Below are positions 24,414 to 35,574 of a stretch of DNA of 64,000 nt, one piece after another. Both the position numbers and the translations under genes were made by a program. The DNA comes from Phycisphaerae bacterium (GTDB lineage Bacteria; Planctomycetota; Phycisphaerae; UBA1845; PWPN01). Below the pieces are notes generated by a model that saw only the letters and a list, made by a program, of their open reading frames with translations, did not search any database and had not been told where the DNA came from. The DNA is taken from assembly GCA_018003015.1 (NCBI GenBank), contig JAGNEZ010000010.1:1-64000 (forward strand), written 5' to 3'. Position 1 is the stretch's first letter; every line of letters starts with the position of its first letter.

Positions 24414-25514
24414 ATGTTCCGGATCGGTTCGCTGGATATTGGATTCCCCGTGGTCCAGGCGGCCCTGAGCGGTTACAGCGACCTGCCCATGCGCCGCGTT
24501 GCCCGCCTGCAGGGCGCAGTCTATGCCCTCAATGAAGTAGTGCTCGACCAGCTCGTGCTCACCAAAGGCAAGAAGCAGCGGGCGCTGACGCGGGTTGCGG
24601 CGGACGATCATCCGGTCGGGGGACAGCTCATGGGAGCCGAGCCGGCGAGTCTCGCCCGGGCGGCCGACGCCCTGGTGACCGCCGGTTACGACTGCGTCGA
24701 CCTCAATTTTGGCTGTCCGGTGCGCAAGGTGCTGGGCCGGTGCCGGGGAGGCTTCCTGCTCAGCCAGCCCGCGACGGCCCGGGCTATCGTGCGCGCGGTT
24801 CATGCCGCGGTTGCCGGCCGCTGCCCGCTGACCGTGAAAATGCGTCGGGGGATGGACGACTCGCCGGAAAGTGAGCGTTACTTCTTTGAGATTCTGGAAG
24901 GGGCTTTTGAGATTGGGGTGGATGCCGTGACCGTGCATCCGCGGACGGTCAGGCAGCGGTATGTCGGGCGCAGCGACTGGCGGTTCCTGGCCCGGGTGAA
25001 GCGGCATGTGGGTGACAGAATCGTCCTGGGAAGCGGCGACCTTTTTGCCGCCGAGGACTGTCTGCGAATGATCGAGCAGACCCGTGTGGATGGAGTCGCC
25101 GTCGCCCGGGGATGCATCGGCAATCCCTGGATCTTCGCCGAGATCCGGGCTCTGCTCGCGGGCCGGTCCCTTCCCGTGCCACCGACGGTCGCAGAGCAGG
25201 GCATCACCATCCGGCAACACTACGCCTGGGCAGTGGAGACCTATGGCCCGCTTGTCGCGGGCAAGATCATGCGCAAGTTCGGCATCAAGTACAGTGAGTT
25301 GCACCCCATGGACCGCCAGGTACGCGATGCCTTCATCGCCGTGGCCAAGCCGGACGACTGGCAGGCGGTGCTGGATCGATGGTACGATCCGGCGAAAGGC
25401 TGGCCACCGGTCGTTCGTCGAGTCGGGCCTGGCCACCTGATCGCGGCCGGCGCGGAGGATCGCGGTGGTCCCGGCGCTGCCGACGTACCGCCGGAGGCGA
25501 GAAGGGAGAGTTGA
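24414..25514 (+). CDS. dus: tRNA-dihydrouridine synthase
   Basis: A 366-residue flavoenzyme that reduces uridines in tRNA D-loops to dihydrouridine. The TIM barrel shows the opening VQAALSGYSDLPMRRVAR, the active-site loop DLNFGCPVRKVLGR (catalytic Cys about residue 103), TVKMRRGMDD, VTVHPRTVRQRYVG and the FMN-phosphate stretch VARGCIGNPWIF. The C-terminal helical domain covers about residues 255-340, with a short disordered tail. The DusB branch is likely. The ATG at 24414 directly follows the DedA stop, so cotranscription is expected. Confidence 0.9.
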   Translation: MFRIGSLDIGFPVVQAALSGYSDLPMRRVARLQGAVYALNEVVLDQLVLTKGKKQRALTRVAADDHPVGGQLMGAEPASLARAADALVTAGYDCVDLNFGCPVRKVLGRCRGGFLLSQPATARAIVRAVHAAVAGRCPLTVKMRRGMDDSPESERYFFEILEGAFEIGVDAVTVHPRTVRQRYVGRSDWRFLARVKRHVGDRIVLGSGDLFAAEDCLRMIEQTRVDGVAVARGCIGNPWIFAEIRALLAGRSLPVPPTVAEQGITIRQHYAWAVETYGPLVAGKIMRKFGIKYSELHPMDRQVRDAFIAVAKPDDWQAVLDRWYDPAKGWPPVVRRVGPGHLIAAGAEDRGGPGAADVPPEARRES

Positions 25515-25629
25515 GAAGGGAGAACGCCGGGCCGTTCAGCCACGATGGTGATCCGCCGTTTGGCTCTTCTGTTCCCGCTTTCGGCTCTCGGTTCTCTCTT
25601 TCGTCTTCTCGGCGTTTGGTTGTCTGCCT

Positions 25630-26208
25630 ATGCTCGACTTCCTGACTCGCATGCTGTTCGAGGACCCGATTCTCCTCTTCCTGGTTGCGGTCGTGATCGT
25701 CGCGATCGCGCTGGCGATTCACCGCCGCTACGCAACCCGACGGACGCGAATCGGATTGTGGGTGGTCGTGGCCACCTGCCTGGCTCAGATCGTGGTCCAG
25801 CGCCTGGTGATCACCGACCGCGAGGCGATCAAGGACCTGGTTCACACGCTGGCCGTGGCGGTCGATGACGGCGACATGGCCACGCTGGCCGAGCACTTCG
25901 ATGATGGCGTGGTGATCAAGGAAGGCTACTTCGGCAGCCTGGCCGGTAAGGAAGCGGTGATCGCCCGGGCCCACGTTGTTCTCCAGCAGAACACCGTCAA
26001 GCGGGTCCGCGTAGGCGGGTACCGGATCGAGGTTCTCGGCGACCTCGCCAAGGTGGTCTGCCAGGTCATGGCTGACATCCGCATGGGCGGCGGGACCAGC
26101 TCTCAGCGAGTACCCAGCCGATGGGATCTCGAAGTCGTGCGCACCCCGAGTGGCTGGAAGCTGCGCCGAGCGGCGGGCGAGTTCGGCCTTGGCCATTTCG
26201 GGGCGTGA
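25630..26208 (+). CDS. Membrane protein with SnoaL/NTF2-like domain
   Basis: A 192-residue protein with two hydrophobic segments near the N-terminus (about 13-30, LLFLVAVVIVAIALAI, and 41-58, IGLWVVVATCLAQIVV). The remainder is an NTF2/SnoaL-like cone: AIKDLVHTLAVAVDDGDMAT, then ALAEHFDDGV-like and VRVGGYRIEVLGDLAKV. This fold often binds small ligands or acts as a ligand-sensing dimer. No catalytic residues can be named. It lies 115 bases after the dihydrouridine synthase gene and converges with the transporter gene. Function unknown. Confidence 0.68.
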   Translation: MLDFLTRMLFEDPILLFLVAVVIVAIALAIHRRYATRRTRIGLWVVVATCLAQIVVQRLVITDREAIKDLVHTLAVAVDDGDMATLAEHFDDGVVIKEGYFGSLAGKEAVIARAHVVLQQNTVKRVRVGGYRIEVLGDLAKVVCQVMADIRMGGGTSSQRVPSRWDLEVVRTPSGWKLRRAAGEFGLGHFGA

Positions 26209-26296
26209 TGGGTCCGCTCCGTGGGCCGGCGTGCCGGGCGTACGAACGCGCGTCCGGGCGGGATTGGATCCGGCGTCGGACCAGAAGGGGCTCGCG

Positions 26297-27616
26297 TCAA
26301 GCCGCAGGAGCCTGCGTCTTGGCCTGCGGCGCTTGAACAACGAAGGTCACCAGGGCCGCGGCCAGCAGGAGTCCGGCCGAGCAGTAGTAGGCGAAGGTGA
26401 AGGCGTGGGTCTGGTCGTAGACCCTGCCCGCCAGCAGCGAGAGCATGAAGCCGCCGAGTCCCCACGCGGTGAATACCAGCCCGTAGTTCACACCGAAGTC
26501 CTTCAGACCGTAGTAGTCCTTGGTGACCGACGGGAACAGGGCCAGGTTGGCACCGTAATTGGCCCCGATGACGGCCGAGAGCAGGGCAAGGACGACCGGC
26601 TGAGCAAGGAAACTGTCGGCCCTCGCTCTGGAGAGAGCCATGATCGCCACCGCCTGAACAACGAAGCAGATGAACATGGTTGCCTTGCGACCAATGCGGT
26701 CGGAGAGGAGCCCCGCGCCGATGCGGCCGCCGCCGTTACCGATAGCCAGCACCGCGACGAGCACGAAGCCCAGTTTGAGGCCGGCTTGGTCCTGAGCGAT
26801 CTTGGCGAGCTTGGAGATGATCATCAGGCCGGCGCCCGCCCCGCAGGCGTACATGAACCAGAGCACGTAGAACTGCCAGGTTGCGAGCATCTCGCCGGGC
26901 GTGAAATCCTCCTTCCTAGCCGCGGCGGAGCCGGGCTTGGCGGGCGGTGTGCCGGGGGGAATGTAGCCCTTGGGTGGCGCCGCCAGCAGTTGAGCCAGCC
27001 CGACCACCACGACGAGAAAGCCGAGTCCAAACAACAGCATGGTCGTCTGCAGCCCGTACTCCTGGGCAAGATGCGTGGCCAAGGGGGCAATGTACACGCT
27101 GGCCAAACCGAAACCGGCGACCACCAGGCCGGCGATCAGCCCGGTCTTCTTGGCCGGAAACCACTTCACTGCCGGGGGAGTGGCCGAGGCATAACCGCAG
27201 CCGATGCCAGCTCCCGCCAGGAGGCCGAAGCCGATCAGATAACCGGTCAGCGTGGTGGTGAAACTGGCGAGGATCATCCCGATGCCGACCAGCACGCCGC
27301 CGAGGGTTGCCACAATCCGGGGGCCAATCCGGTCCTGCATGCGGCCGGCCGGGACCATGACCAGGCAGAACACCAGGCAGGCACAGGCGTAGGGCCACGA
27401 CTTGCCGGTCTCCGTCCAGCCCCAGGCCGACGGGATCTCCTTGCTCAACACGCTCCAGCTGTAAAGCACGCCGAGGGCCAGATTGATGCCCAAGCCGGCA
27501 AAGGTGACGATCCGTCCGCGGTTGGGAACCTGCACAAGACCTCGGGGCACTCCATAGGGAAGCGTCGTGGCGGGGTCTTTCGGTTGAGTCTCGACGGGGT
27601 CGACTGGCTTGCTCAT
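26297..27616 (-). CDS. MFS transporter, oxalate/formate antiporter (OFA) group
   Basis: A 439-residue permease with twelve predicted membrane segments split by a central soluble loop (PPKGYIPPGTPPAKPG). Signs of the OFA branch are YSWSVLSKEIPSAWGWTETG near residue 40, MQDRIGPRIVATLGG in loop 2-3, and YGANLALFPSVTKDYYG in the second half. Members of this branch carry small carboxylates such as oxalate, formate, lactate or acetate. The gene follows the acetyl-CoA synthetase gene in the same direction, so uptake of a carboxylate for activation is a fair inference. AAAGGACGGATAC precedes the chosen ATG. Confidence 0.86.
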   Translation of the reverse strand: MSKPVDPVETQPKDPATTLPYGVPRGLVQVPNRGRIVTFAGLGINLALGVLYSWSVLSKEIPSAWGWTETGKSWPYACACLVFCLVMVPAGRMQDRIGPRIVATLGGVLVGIGMILASFTTTLTGYLIGFGLLAGAGIGCGYASATPPAVKWFPAKKTGLIAGLVVAGFGLASVYIAPLATHLAQEYGLQTTMLLFGLGFLVVVVGLAQLLAAPPKGYIPPGTPPAKPGSAAARKEDFTPGEMLATWQFYVLWFMYACGAGAGLMIISKLAKIAQDQAGLKLGFVLVAVLAIGNGGGRIGAGLLSDRIGRKATMFICFVVQAVAIMALSRARADSFLAQPVVLALLSAVIGANYGANLALFPSVTKDYYGLKDFGVNYGLVFTAWGLGGFMLSLLAGRVYDQTHAFTFAYYCSAGLLLAAALVTFVVQAPQAKTQAPAA

Positions 27617-27758
27617 GTATCCGTCCTTTCGAATGCACGCGGAGGCATGCACGGTAGTCTGCCGGGATAGGAACCCACTCCCTCTCGGGAGACGGCACAC
27701 GGGGGCCGAGGGGTGCTGCCCCGTGGTGAGATGAGTAGCCGGGCAAGGGCCCGGTCAT

Positions 27759-27787
27759 CCGCGGGGCGACGAGCTTTCGCCCCGCGG
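27759..27787 (-). terminator. GC-rich hairpin after acetyl-CoA synthetase gene
   Basis: CCGCGGGGCGA and TCGCCCCGCGG form a perfect 11-bp stem with a seven-base loop (CGAGCTT), 19 bases past the acs stop. No T-tract follows on the minus strand, so it may be a partial terminator or an RNA-stability element between acs and the transporter gene. Confidence 0.4.
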
Positions 27788-27805
27788 ACGGCCGTCTATC
27801 AGCGA

Positions 27806-29794
<1,989 letters not shown>

Positions 29795-30401
29795 GCGTTT
29801 GCTCCTTGCGTAATGATGGGTGGTGATAAGAGATGAGGTCGCTCCGGCACCCCGACCGGGCTCGACCGCTTCGGCCGGGGTGGATTCACTGTCCATACTC
29901 CCTTGGCTCGGATCTGTGTTGACCCGTTGACAGCGGCTCCCGAACGGCCGTGTCCAGCTCAAGCAACGATGTTCTGATGACTCCTGGTGCCCGTCGCCGT
30001 GAATGGCTCAGTGTAGCAGAAGCACCGCGATGTTGGCAAGCGAACCGTCGGCCATCCCACGAGTGGTAGGCGGTTGACCGTCAGGTCGGACCCACGAGAC
30101 GCCAAGCCGGCTGAAACCGGCGAAGAAAGCAAACGCACGGCGGTTCCCCGTGCACCGCCGGTCATACGACTGGCCATGGGCTCGCCGTCGGGAGGTCAGG
30201 CGTCCGAAGGACCTACGGGGCGTCACCGCCCCAGCGGTCCCGCTCCAACCAGGACCGCCGCTGGGGGCATCCTTCAACGTCTTGCGGTTGGGCTGGCCGG
30301 CTGTAGAATTCGCCCGCGTGCGGCCAGCCGGCTCAAGCCCGCTGGCACGCAGGGGCCTCGTCCCCTCGCGACAGGTGTTTTTCAATCGGAGCTGTAACGT
30401 C
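29795..30401. other. Divergent intergenic region between acs and gnd
   Basis: These 607 bases separate two divergent genes. Open frames on both strands are short, arginine- and proline-rich and lack ribosome-binding sites, so I regard them as noncoding. A candidate promoter toward gnd lies at 30282-30309 (TTGCGG, 16 bases, TAGAAT). No RNA motif or repeat was recognised in the rest. Confidence 0.5.
30282..30309 (+). promoter_or_regulatory. Candidate sigma-70 promoter for gnd
   Basis: TTGCGG at 30282-30287 and TAGAAT at 30304-30309 are separated by 16 bases. Transcription would begin near 30316, leaving about 85 bases of leader. The -35 has four of six consensus bases and the -10 five of six. 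It was found by inspection and is not otherwise supported. Confidence 0.35.
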
Positions 30402-31820
30402 ATGGGCAATCAGCAGGTGGGTTTGATCGGATTGGACGTCATGGGCAGCAACCTGGCCCTGAATATCGAGAGCCGGGGCTACTCGATGGCCTTGTACAAC
30501 CGGACCACGGAGAAAACCGAGCGGTTCATGGCCGAAAGGGGGGCGGGCAAGCGGTTCGTGGCCGCCAAGACGTTGCAGGAGTTCGTCGGTGCCCTGGAGT
30601 CCCCGCGTAAGATCCTGCTCATGGTCAAGGCCGGCAAGGCGGTCGACGACGTGATGGATCAGCTCGCCGGCCTGCTCGACCGGGGCGACCTGATTATCGA
30701 CGGCGGCAACAGTCACTTCCCGGATACCATCCGGCGGAACCGGGATCTGGCCGCCAAGGGCTTGCTGTTCATCGGAACCGGAGTATCCGGCGGCGAGGAA
30801 GGCGCCCTCAAGGGCCCGAGCATCATGCCCGGCGGCCAGCCCGAGGCTTACGCCCTGATCGAACCGGTCCTGACCGCGATTGCCGCCAAGGCCACGCAGG
30901 ACGGTAAGCCGTGCTGCACCTACGTCGGACCGGACGGTGCTGGCCACTACGTCAAGATGGTTCACAACGGCATCGAGTACGGCGACATGCAGCTGATCTG
31001 CGAGGCCTACTACATCCTCAAGACGGCGTTGGGGCTCGAGGCCAACGCCCTGCACGAGATCTTCAGGAAGTGGAACGAAGGCGACCTGAGCAGCTACCTC
31101 ATCGAGATCACCGCCGACATCTTCAAAAAGAAGGACGATCGCAAGGAGACCGGCAAGCCCCTGGTCGAGCAGATCCTGGACAAGGCCGGCCAGAAGGGCA
31201 CCGGCAAGTGGACCAGCGAGTCGGCCCTCACTCTGGGGGTGCCCGCTCCGACCATCGCCGAGGCCGTCTTTGCTCGGTGCATTTCGGCGATCAAGGAGGA
31301 ACGCGTCGCGGCCAAGAAGGTGCTCAAGGGACCATCGGCCCGTTACAGCGGCGACAAAGAGGCCTTCATCCAGGCCATCCACGACGCCCTTTATGCCTCC
31401 AAGATCTGCTCATATGCCCAGGGCTTCCAGCTCATGCGCGCGGCTAGCCACGAATACCAGTGGTCGCTCAAGTACGGCGAGATCGCGATGATCTGGCGCG
31501 GCGGGTGCATTATCCGGGCCCACTTCCTCAACCGCATCAAGGAAGCCTACGACCGCAACCCGGACCTGGCCAACCTGCTGCTCGATCCGTACTTCAAGGA
31601 CATCATCGAACGGAGCCAGAAGAGCTGGCGCAAGGTGGTGGCCACGGCCGCGGAGCGAGGCATTCCGGTTCCGGCGTTCGCGTCCGCCCTGGCCTACTTC
31701 GATAGCTACCGTCGAGACCGTCTGCCGGCCAACCTGCTGCAGGCCCAGCGCGACTACTTTGGGGCCCACACCTACGAGCGGGTGGACATGCCCGGCGTGT
31801 TCCACAGCCAGTGGGTGTGA
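30402..31820 (+). CDS. gnd: 6-phosphogluconate dehydrogenase (decarboxylating)
   Basis: A 472-residue enzyme of the oxidative pentose phosphate pathway, converting 6-phosphogluconate to ribulose 5-phosphate with formation of NADPH. The N-terminal Rossmann fold has [20 protein letters not shown]; the substrate motifs [26 protein letters not shown] and [19 protein letters not shown] follow. The C-terminal [20 protein letters not shown] segment, which reaches into the partner subunit, is complete. Asp replaces Ala in the first motif (GLDVMG). The ATG was chosen because it fits the family N-terminus. Confidence 0.95.
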   Translation: MGNQQVGLIGLDVMGSNLALNIESRGYSMALYNRTTEKTERFMAERGAGKRFVAAKTLQEFVGALESPRKILLMVKAGKAVDDVMDQLAGLLDRGDLIIDGGNSHFPDTIRRNRDLAAKGLLFIGTGVSGGEEGALKGPSIMPGGQPEAYALIEPVLTAIAAKATQDGKPCCTYVGPDGAGHYVKMVHNGIEYGDMQLICEAYYILKTALGLEANALHEIFRKWNEGDLSSYLIEITADIFKKKDDRKETGKPLVEQILDKAGQKGTGKWTSESALTLGVPAPTIAEAVFARCISAIKEERVAAKKVLKGPSARYSGDKEAFIQAIHDALYASKICSYAQGFQLMRAASHEYQWSLKYGEIAMIWRGGCIIRAHFLNRIKEAYDRNPDLANLLLDPYFKDIIERSQKSWRKVVATAAERGIPVPAFASALAYFDSYRRDRLPANLLQAQRDYFGAHTYERVDMPGVFHSQWV

Positions 31821-31956
31821 CGACCAAGGCGTCTACGACTCCCCGCCGGCGTTCACCAGGATAACGGCTGAGCGGCTTCGCGTCCGCTGGACAATGCGGT
31901 GGTCCGGCGCTGCCCGTTCGGGCGCGGCTTACGCAAAAAGGGGGAAGAGGCTCTTT

Positions 31957-32775
31957 TCAGATCCCCACGGCGGTAAAGCGCTTGACACCGGCCCGCCAGA
32001 GAATGCGGAAGAGAACCAGGCCGGCGGCGAGCCAGGCGAACTGGCAGACGAGGCCGATGAGGATCTCGCGCTCGGAGAGCTGGCCCATCAGGGCCGCGCT
32101 GGGGAACCAGATGATCCACTTGAAGGGCATCATAGAGATCAGCGGCTGCATCGGTGACGGCATGATCGTCACCGGGGCCAACCGGCCGCCGAAAAACAGA
32201 CTCATGCCAAACCACAACTGGCCCAGCCCATCAGTCCGGGTAATCCAGAAAGCCAGCATGGCGAGGGCATAGTTGAAGATGTAATTCAGGGCCGCGCCGA
32301 GGCCGATGGCCATCACCCCGAGCAGGGCCTGCATGCCGCTCACGTCGAAGCGCGGCCGGGCCCACAGGGCAACCAGCAACCACAGCGGCAGGAGGATCAC
32401 CAGGGTCAAAACCTTGTAGGCCAGGTTGTCCGAGATGCTCTCCCAGATCGGCAGGATCGGCCGGAGAAGCTTGGTGGACATCTTGCCGCTCTGGATGAGG
32501 TAGCCAATCTCGAACATGTCCCACGCGGTACACAGGTGCCCAATGACCATGGTCAACAGGAAGTAGGTCGCGAACTCCTGGGCCCCGTAGCCCTTGATGG
32601 TATTTCCCTCGATCGGATCGCGAGCCGCGGCCTGCCAGGCAACCATCGCCACAGTGGGATAAACCACACCCCAGAGGGCCCAGAGGATCAGCTCGCCCCG
32701 GTACTGGAACATGCCCTGCATCGAGGCCCGCAGGTAGGCCGGCATGGCTGACAGGATAACCCGCAGGACGGTCAC
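31957..32775 (-). CDS. ABC-2 type exporter permease
   Basis: A 272-residue membrane protein with about six hydrophobic helices, including ELILWALWGVVYPTVAMVAW, VLTLVILLPLWLLVALW and the final QFAWLAAGLVLFRILW. It resembles the ABC-2 permeases of the viologen-exporter/DUF990 type. The start overlaps the ATP-binding gene stop by four bases, so the two form an exporter. Such systems usually have a second, related permease; none is encoded here, because the next gene (gnd) is convergent. It may work as a homodimer. The exported substrate is unknown. Confidence 0.83.
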   Translation of the reverse strand: MTVLRVILSAMPAYLRASMQGMFQYRGELILWALWGVVYPTVAMVAWQAAARDPIEGNTIKGYGAQEFATYFLLTMVIGHLCTAWDMFEIGYLIQSGKMSTKLLRPILPIWESISDNLAYKVLTLVILLPLWLLVALWARPRFDVSGMQALLGVMAIGLGAALNYIFNYALAMLAFWITRTDGLGQLWFGMSLFFGGRLAPVTIMPSPMQPLISMMPFKWIIWFPSAALMGQLSEREILIGLVCQFAWLAAGLVLFRILWRAGVKRFTAVGI

Positions 32776-33761
32776 GGCGTCTGCTCCATGCCCCGAGCGA
32801 AGACCATCTTGATGACATCCTCGATGGGCGGGTCCTCAACGGTCACGTCGCGGACGGGCAGCTCGGCTAAGAGTCGGCCGGCCAGCTCCGCGGCGCGTTC
32901 GCGAGGAACGCGGATCGAGACCTTCTGATCCTTGCGGGCGCAAACCTCGCCGATGCGATCGAAGTCGTAGCCGTCAGGGCTGGTCTCCAGATCGATGGAG
33001 ATGACCTTGAACGGGGCCAGACGGGCGCTGAGATCGACCAGAGGGCCATCGAAGAGAATCTTGCCGTGGTCGATCACCACGATGCGTTTGCACAGGGCGG
33101 TGACGTCAGCCATGTAGTGCGAGGTCAGAATGATGGTGGCCCCATGGCGGTGGTTGTACTCGGCTACGAAATCGCGGATCCGGCCCTGCATGGTGACGTC
33201 CAGGCCGAGGGTGGGCTCGTCGAGAAAGAGAACCGCCGGGCGGTGAAGGAGCGACAGGCAGATCTCGCACTTCATCCGCTCGCCGAGAGAGAGGGTGCGA
33301 ACTTGCTTGCGCAGGACGTCGCCAATGTCGAGCATGGCGATCATCTCGTCGAGGGTATCGCGACCAGTCTTCTTGTCGACGCGGTAGACCGCCAGCTGGA
33401 CGCGGAACGAGTCCATGGCCGGCAGGTCCCAGAGGAGCTGGCTCCGCTGGCCCATGACCATGCTGATGCGACTGAGGTAGTCGGCCTCGCGTCGCCAGGG
33501 TGTGTAGCCTAGGACGGAGGCGGTCCCGCTGGTCGGGTGGAGCAAGCCGGCCAGCATCTTCAGGGTAGTGGTCTTGCCGGCCCCGTTGGGGCCGAGGAAG
33601 CCGACGATTTCACCCTGCTCGATGCTGAAGCTGATGTCATCGACGGCCCGAACCTCACGGTACCGGCGGTTGAATAAGCTGGCCAGTGCGGCCTTAAAGC
33701 TGCTCTCGCGCTCCGGCACCTTGAAGATCCTACTCAGTTGATGGACGTCAATCGGGGACAT
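32772..33761 (-). CDS. ABC exporter ATP-binding protein
   Basis: A 329-residue ATPase subunit. Walker A is GFLGPNGAGKTTTLKML at about residues 54-70, the signature appears as LSLGERMKCEI near 158 (LSLGE in place of LSGGQ, usual in this exporter branch), and Walker B with the catalytic Glu is VLFLDEPTLGLDV. The switch histidine lies in ILTSHYMADV. The C-terminal 80 residues form an extra regulatory domain. It is paired with the permease gene by a four-base overlap. A strong stem-loop terminator just upstream separates it from the FKBP gene. Confidence 0.9.
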   Translation of the reverse strand: MSPIDVHQLSRIFKVPERESSFKAALASLFNRRYREVRAVDDISFSIEQGEIVGFLGPNGAGKTTTLKMLAGLLHPTSGTASVLGYTPWRREADYLSRISMVMGQRSQLLWDLPAMDSFRVQLAVYRVDKKTGRDTLDEMIAMLDIGDVLRKQVRTLSLGERMKCEICLSLLHRPAVLFLDEPTLGLDVTMQGRIRDFVAEYNHRHGATIILTSHYMADVTALCKRIVVIDHGKILFDGPLVDLSARLAPFKVISIDLETSPDGYDFDRIGEVCARKDQKVSIRVPRERAAELAGRLLAELPVRDVTVEDPPIEDVIKMVFARGMEQTP

Positions 33762-33783
33762 GGGCGTATTGTAGCGGCATCAA

Positions 33784-33826
33784 AAGAGAACGGTCCAGAA
33801 TCGGGGAAGGAGCGATTCTGGACCGT
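33784..33826 (-). terminator. Rho-independent terminator after the FKBP gene
   Basis: A perfect 14-bp inverted repeat, ACGGTCCAGAATCG at 33790-33803 and CGATTCTGGACCGT at 33813-33826, encloses a nine-base loop. On the minus strand the stem is followed by TCTCTTTTG. It lies about 80 bases past the FKBP stop and before the exporter operon, both on the minus strand. Confidence 0.8.
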
Positions 33827-33904
33827 GAATCGTCGTCGTCAGCCGATCAGACCAGGGGCCGGGCAGGACCTCTCACCAGGCCCACGGTCCCGATGGCGCC
33901 GCGA

Positions 33905-34744
33905 TCATTTCGGCGCGGCCGGGGTGGCCGGCTTGGTGGTGGCGCCGCCCGCCGGCGGGTTCATGCGAATGCGCGGGGCGGGGGCGGTGCTCGGCGGCTC
34001 GATGTTGAGCAACTCGACCTCGAAGACGAGCACGGAGTTCGGAGGAATCCGGGCGCCCGAGCCGTTCGGGCCGTAGGCCAGCTCCGAGGGGATGGTGAGT
34101 TCCCACTTCGAACCGACCTTCATGAGCTGCAAGGCTTCGGTCCAACCCTTGATCACGCGGTTGGCCTGGAACGTGGCCGGCTGGCCACGATCGACGGAGC
34201 TGTCAAACACGTTGCCATTGAGCAGTTTGCCCGTGTAGTGAACCTTGACGGTATCGGTGTCCTTGGGCTGGGCGCCAGTGCCTTCCTTGATCACCTTGTA
34301 CTGCAAACCGCTGGCCGTAGTCTTCACGCCTTCTTTGGTCTTGTTGGCGGCGAGATACTTGTCGCCCTCCGCCTTGTTCTTCTCGCCGAGTTCCTTCTTC
34401 TTCTTCTCGACGGTGACCTGGTGCTCAGTCTGGAAAGCCCTGAAGGTCTCGGTGACCTCCTTGTCGGTCATGAGGGGCTTGCCGCCGGCGAGAACATCCT
34501 TGATGCCACGGGTCAGGGCGTCGAGATCGGGCTCAATGTACTGGGCCTTGAGCATGTTGCCCATGTTCATACCGATGGCGTAGCTGACCTTGGCGATCTG
34601 GGTCTTGAAGACGCCATCGGCGGCGGAGGGTGGGGTGGTTGCCTTGACGGTCTCCGTCGCTGCGGCGGCGGGCTTTTCTTCAGCCCAGACCATGCTCGTG
34701 GACAAAAAGAGAACGACAGCGAGGGCGCTTAGAACTCGGATCAT
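33905..34744 (-). CDS. FKBP-type peptidyl-prolyl cis-trans isomerase, exported
   Basis: A 279-residue FkpA/Mip-like foldase. The leader covers residues 1-21 (LSALAVVLFLSTSMVWA). The helical dimerisation domain spans about 40-145 (VSYAIGMNMGNMLKAQ, then a charged helix with EKKKKELGEKNKAEG). The FKBP domain spans about 145-255: TDTVKVHYTGKLLNGNVFDSS, VIKGWTEALQLMKVGSKW, PSELAYGPNG and NSVLVFEVELLNI, with the active-site Tyr, Phe, Asp and Trp all kept. The tail is rich in Pro and Ala. It should assist protein folding in the periplasm, where many of the exported proteins of this window mature. Confidence 0.93.
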   Translation of the reverse strand: MIRVLSALAVVLFLSTSMVWAEEKPAAAATETVKATTPPSAADGVFKTQIAKVSYAIGMNMGNMLKAQYIEPDLDALTRGIKDVLAGGKPLMTDKEVTETFRAFQTEHQVTVEKKKKELGEKNKAEGDKYLAANKTKEGVKTTASGLQYKVIKEGTGAQPKDTDTVKVHYTGKLLNGNVFDSSVDRGQPATFQANRVIKGWTEALQLMKVGSKWELTIPSELAYGPNGSGARIPPNSVLVFEVELLNIEPPSTAPAPRIRMNPPAGGATTKPATPAAPK

Positions 34745-34832
34745 TATTTAACTCCAGTTAAAACAAGGTCTTGTCGTGAGGCGGACTACGATGCTACCCC
34801 GCACCGGAATCGGAAGCCTTGAAGACAATGAC

Positions 34833-34916
34833 TGCCCGGGAGAGGGATCGAACCTCCACAGCCTTTCGGCTACATGGCCCTCAACCATGCGCGTCTGCCA
34901 GTTCCGCCACCCGGGC
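34833..34916 (-). tRNA. tRNA-Leu (anticodon GAG)
   Basis: The reverse strand folds as a type-II tRNA of 84 bases: acceptor GCCCGGG/CCCGGGC with discriminator A, anticodon stem CATGG/CCATG with loop TTGAGGG giving GAG, a long variable arm (AGCC-GAAA-GGCT) and a T arm with GGTTCGATCCC. CCA is not encoded. Confidence 0.95.
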
Positions 34917-35052
34917 TGGGGGCTTGTCAGCCTGAAGGGCTCAATCCTCTCGGCTGGCGCACACCCTACGCTAATCGCCTGTGGGTCGGCGGTCAAGTCG
35001 ACGGGCCAGCCTCGAGCCCCGACCGCGGGGTGGGAATCTTGGGTCCTCGGCG

Positions 35053-35352
35053 TCAGGCCGCGACCCGTTCGCCGGCAGGCACAGGGTCGATTTTGACCAC
35101 GGAATTGAGCCCGTAGGGGCCATGTTCCAGCCCGAAGGCCGCATAGTCGTTGAACCATACCCCGTCGGCGCAATAGCGGAACTGGTAGGTGGCTGGAGCG
35201 AGCATCAACCGGCATCGCCACCAGCCGTCCAGATGACGGATCATGAGGAAACAGGTCTGCCAGGCGTTGAAATCGCCGGCCAAGCAGACCTGGCGCGCCT
35301 GGGGACGATAGAAGGTGAACTCGACCGAACCGTCGGGTAACTGGGTGACCAT
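35053..35352 (-). CDS. Isolated CBM48/glycogen-binding-like domain protein
   Basis: A 99-residue protein made of a single E-set carbohydrate-binding domain like the N-terminal part of branching enzymes or AMPK beta subunits: VEFTFYRPQARQVCLAGDF, then NAW, WWRCRLMLAPATYQFRYCAD and a final VVKID. The tryptophan after FN and the Y-x-F-R-Y strand are the usual sugar-contact features. There is no catalytic part and no leader. GGGGAG lies nine bases before the ATG. It may guide an enzyme to glycogen or act as a small regulator; neighbours give no further clue. Confidence 0.75.
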   Translation of the reverse strand: MVTQLPDGSVEFTFYRPQARQVCLAGDFNAWQTCFLMIRHLDGWWRCRLMLAPATYQFRYCADGVWFNDYAAFGLEHGPYGLNSVVKIDPVPAGERVAA

Positions 35353-35574
35353 ACGTCATCTCCCCCACAGCAGTTGTTGATGAAACGTCGATGGGACCCC
35401 ACTGTTCTCCGGCATGAGAACCTCCACCCCTGGTGCGGGCTCCCCGTGCCAGACCCCCGCCCAGATCTTCTTAATGTCGGCAACGGTTGCCACAAAGTTG
35501 AGTTGCCAGTATAGGAATGGCCGTACCTGACGGGGGAGAATCGAGGTCGCCGAGCCCTGCGCCCGGATACCCAG

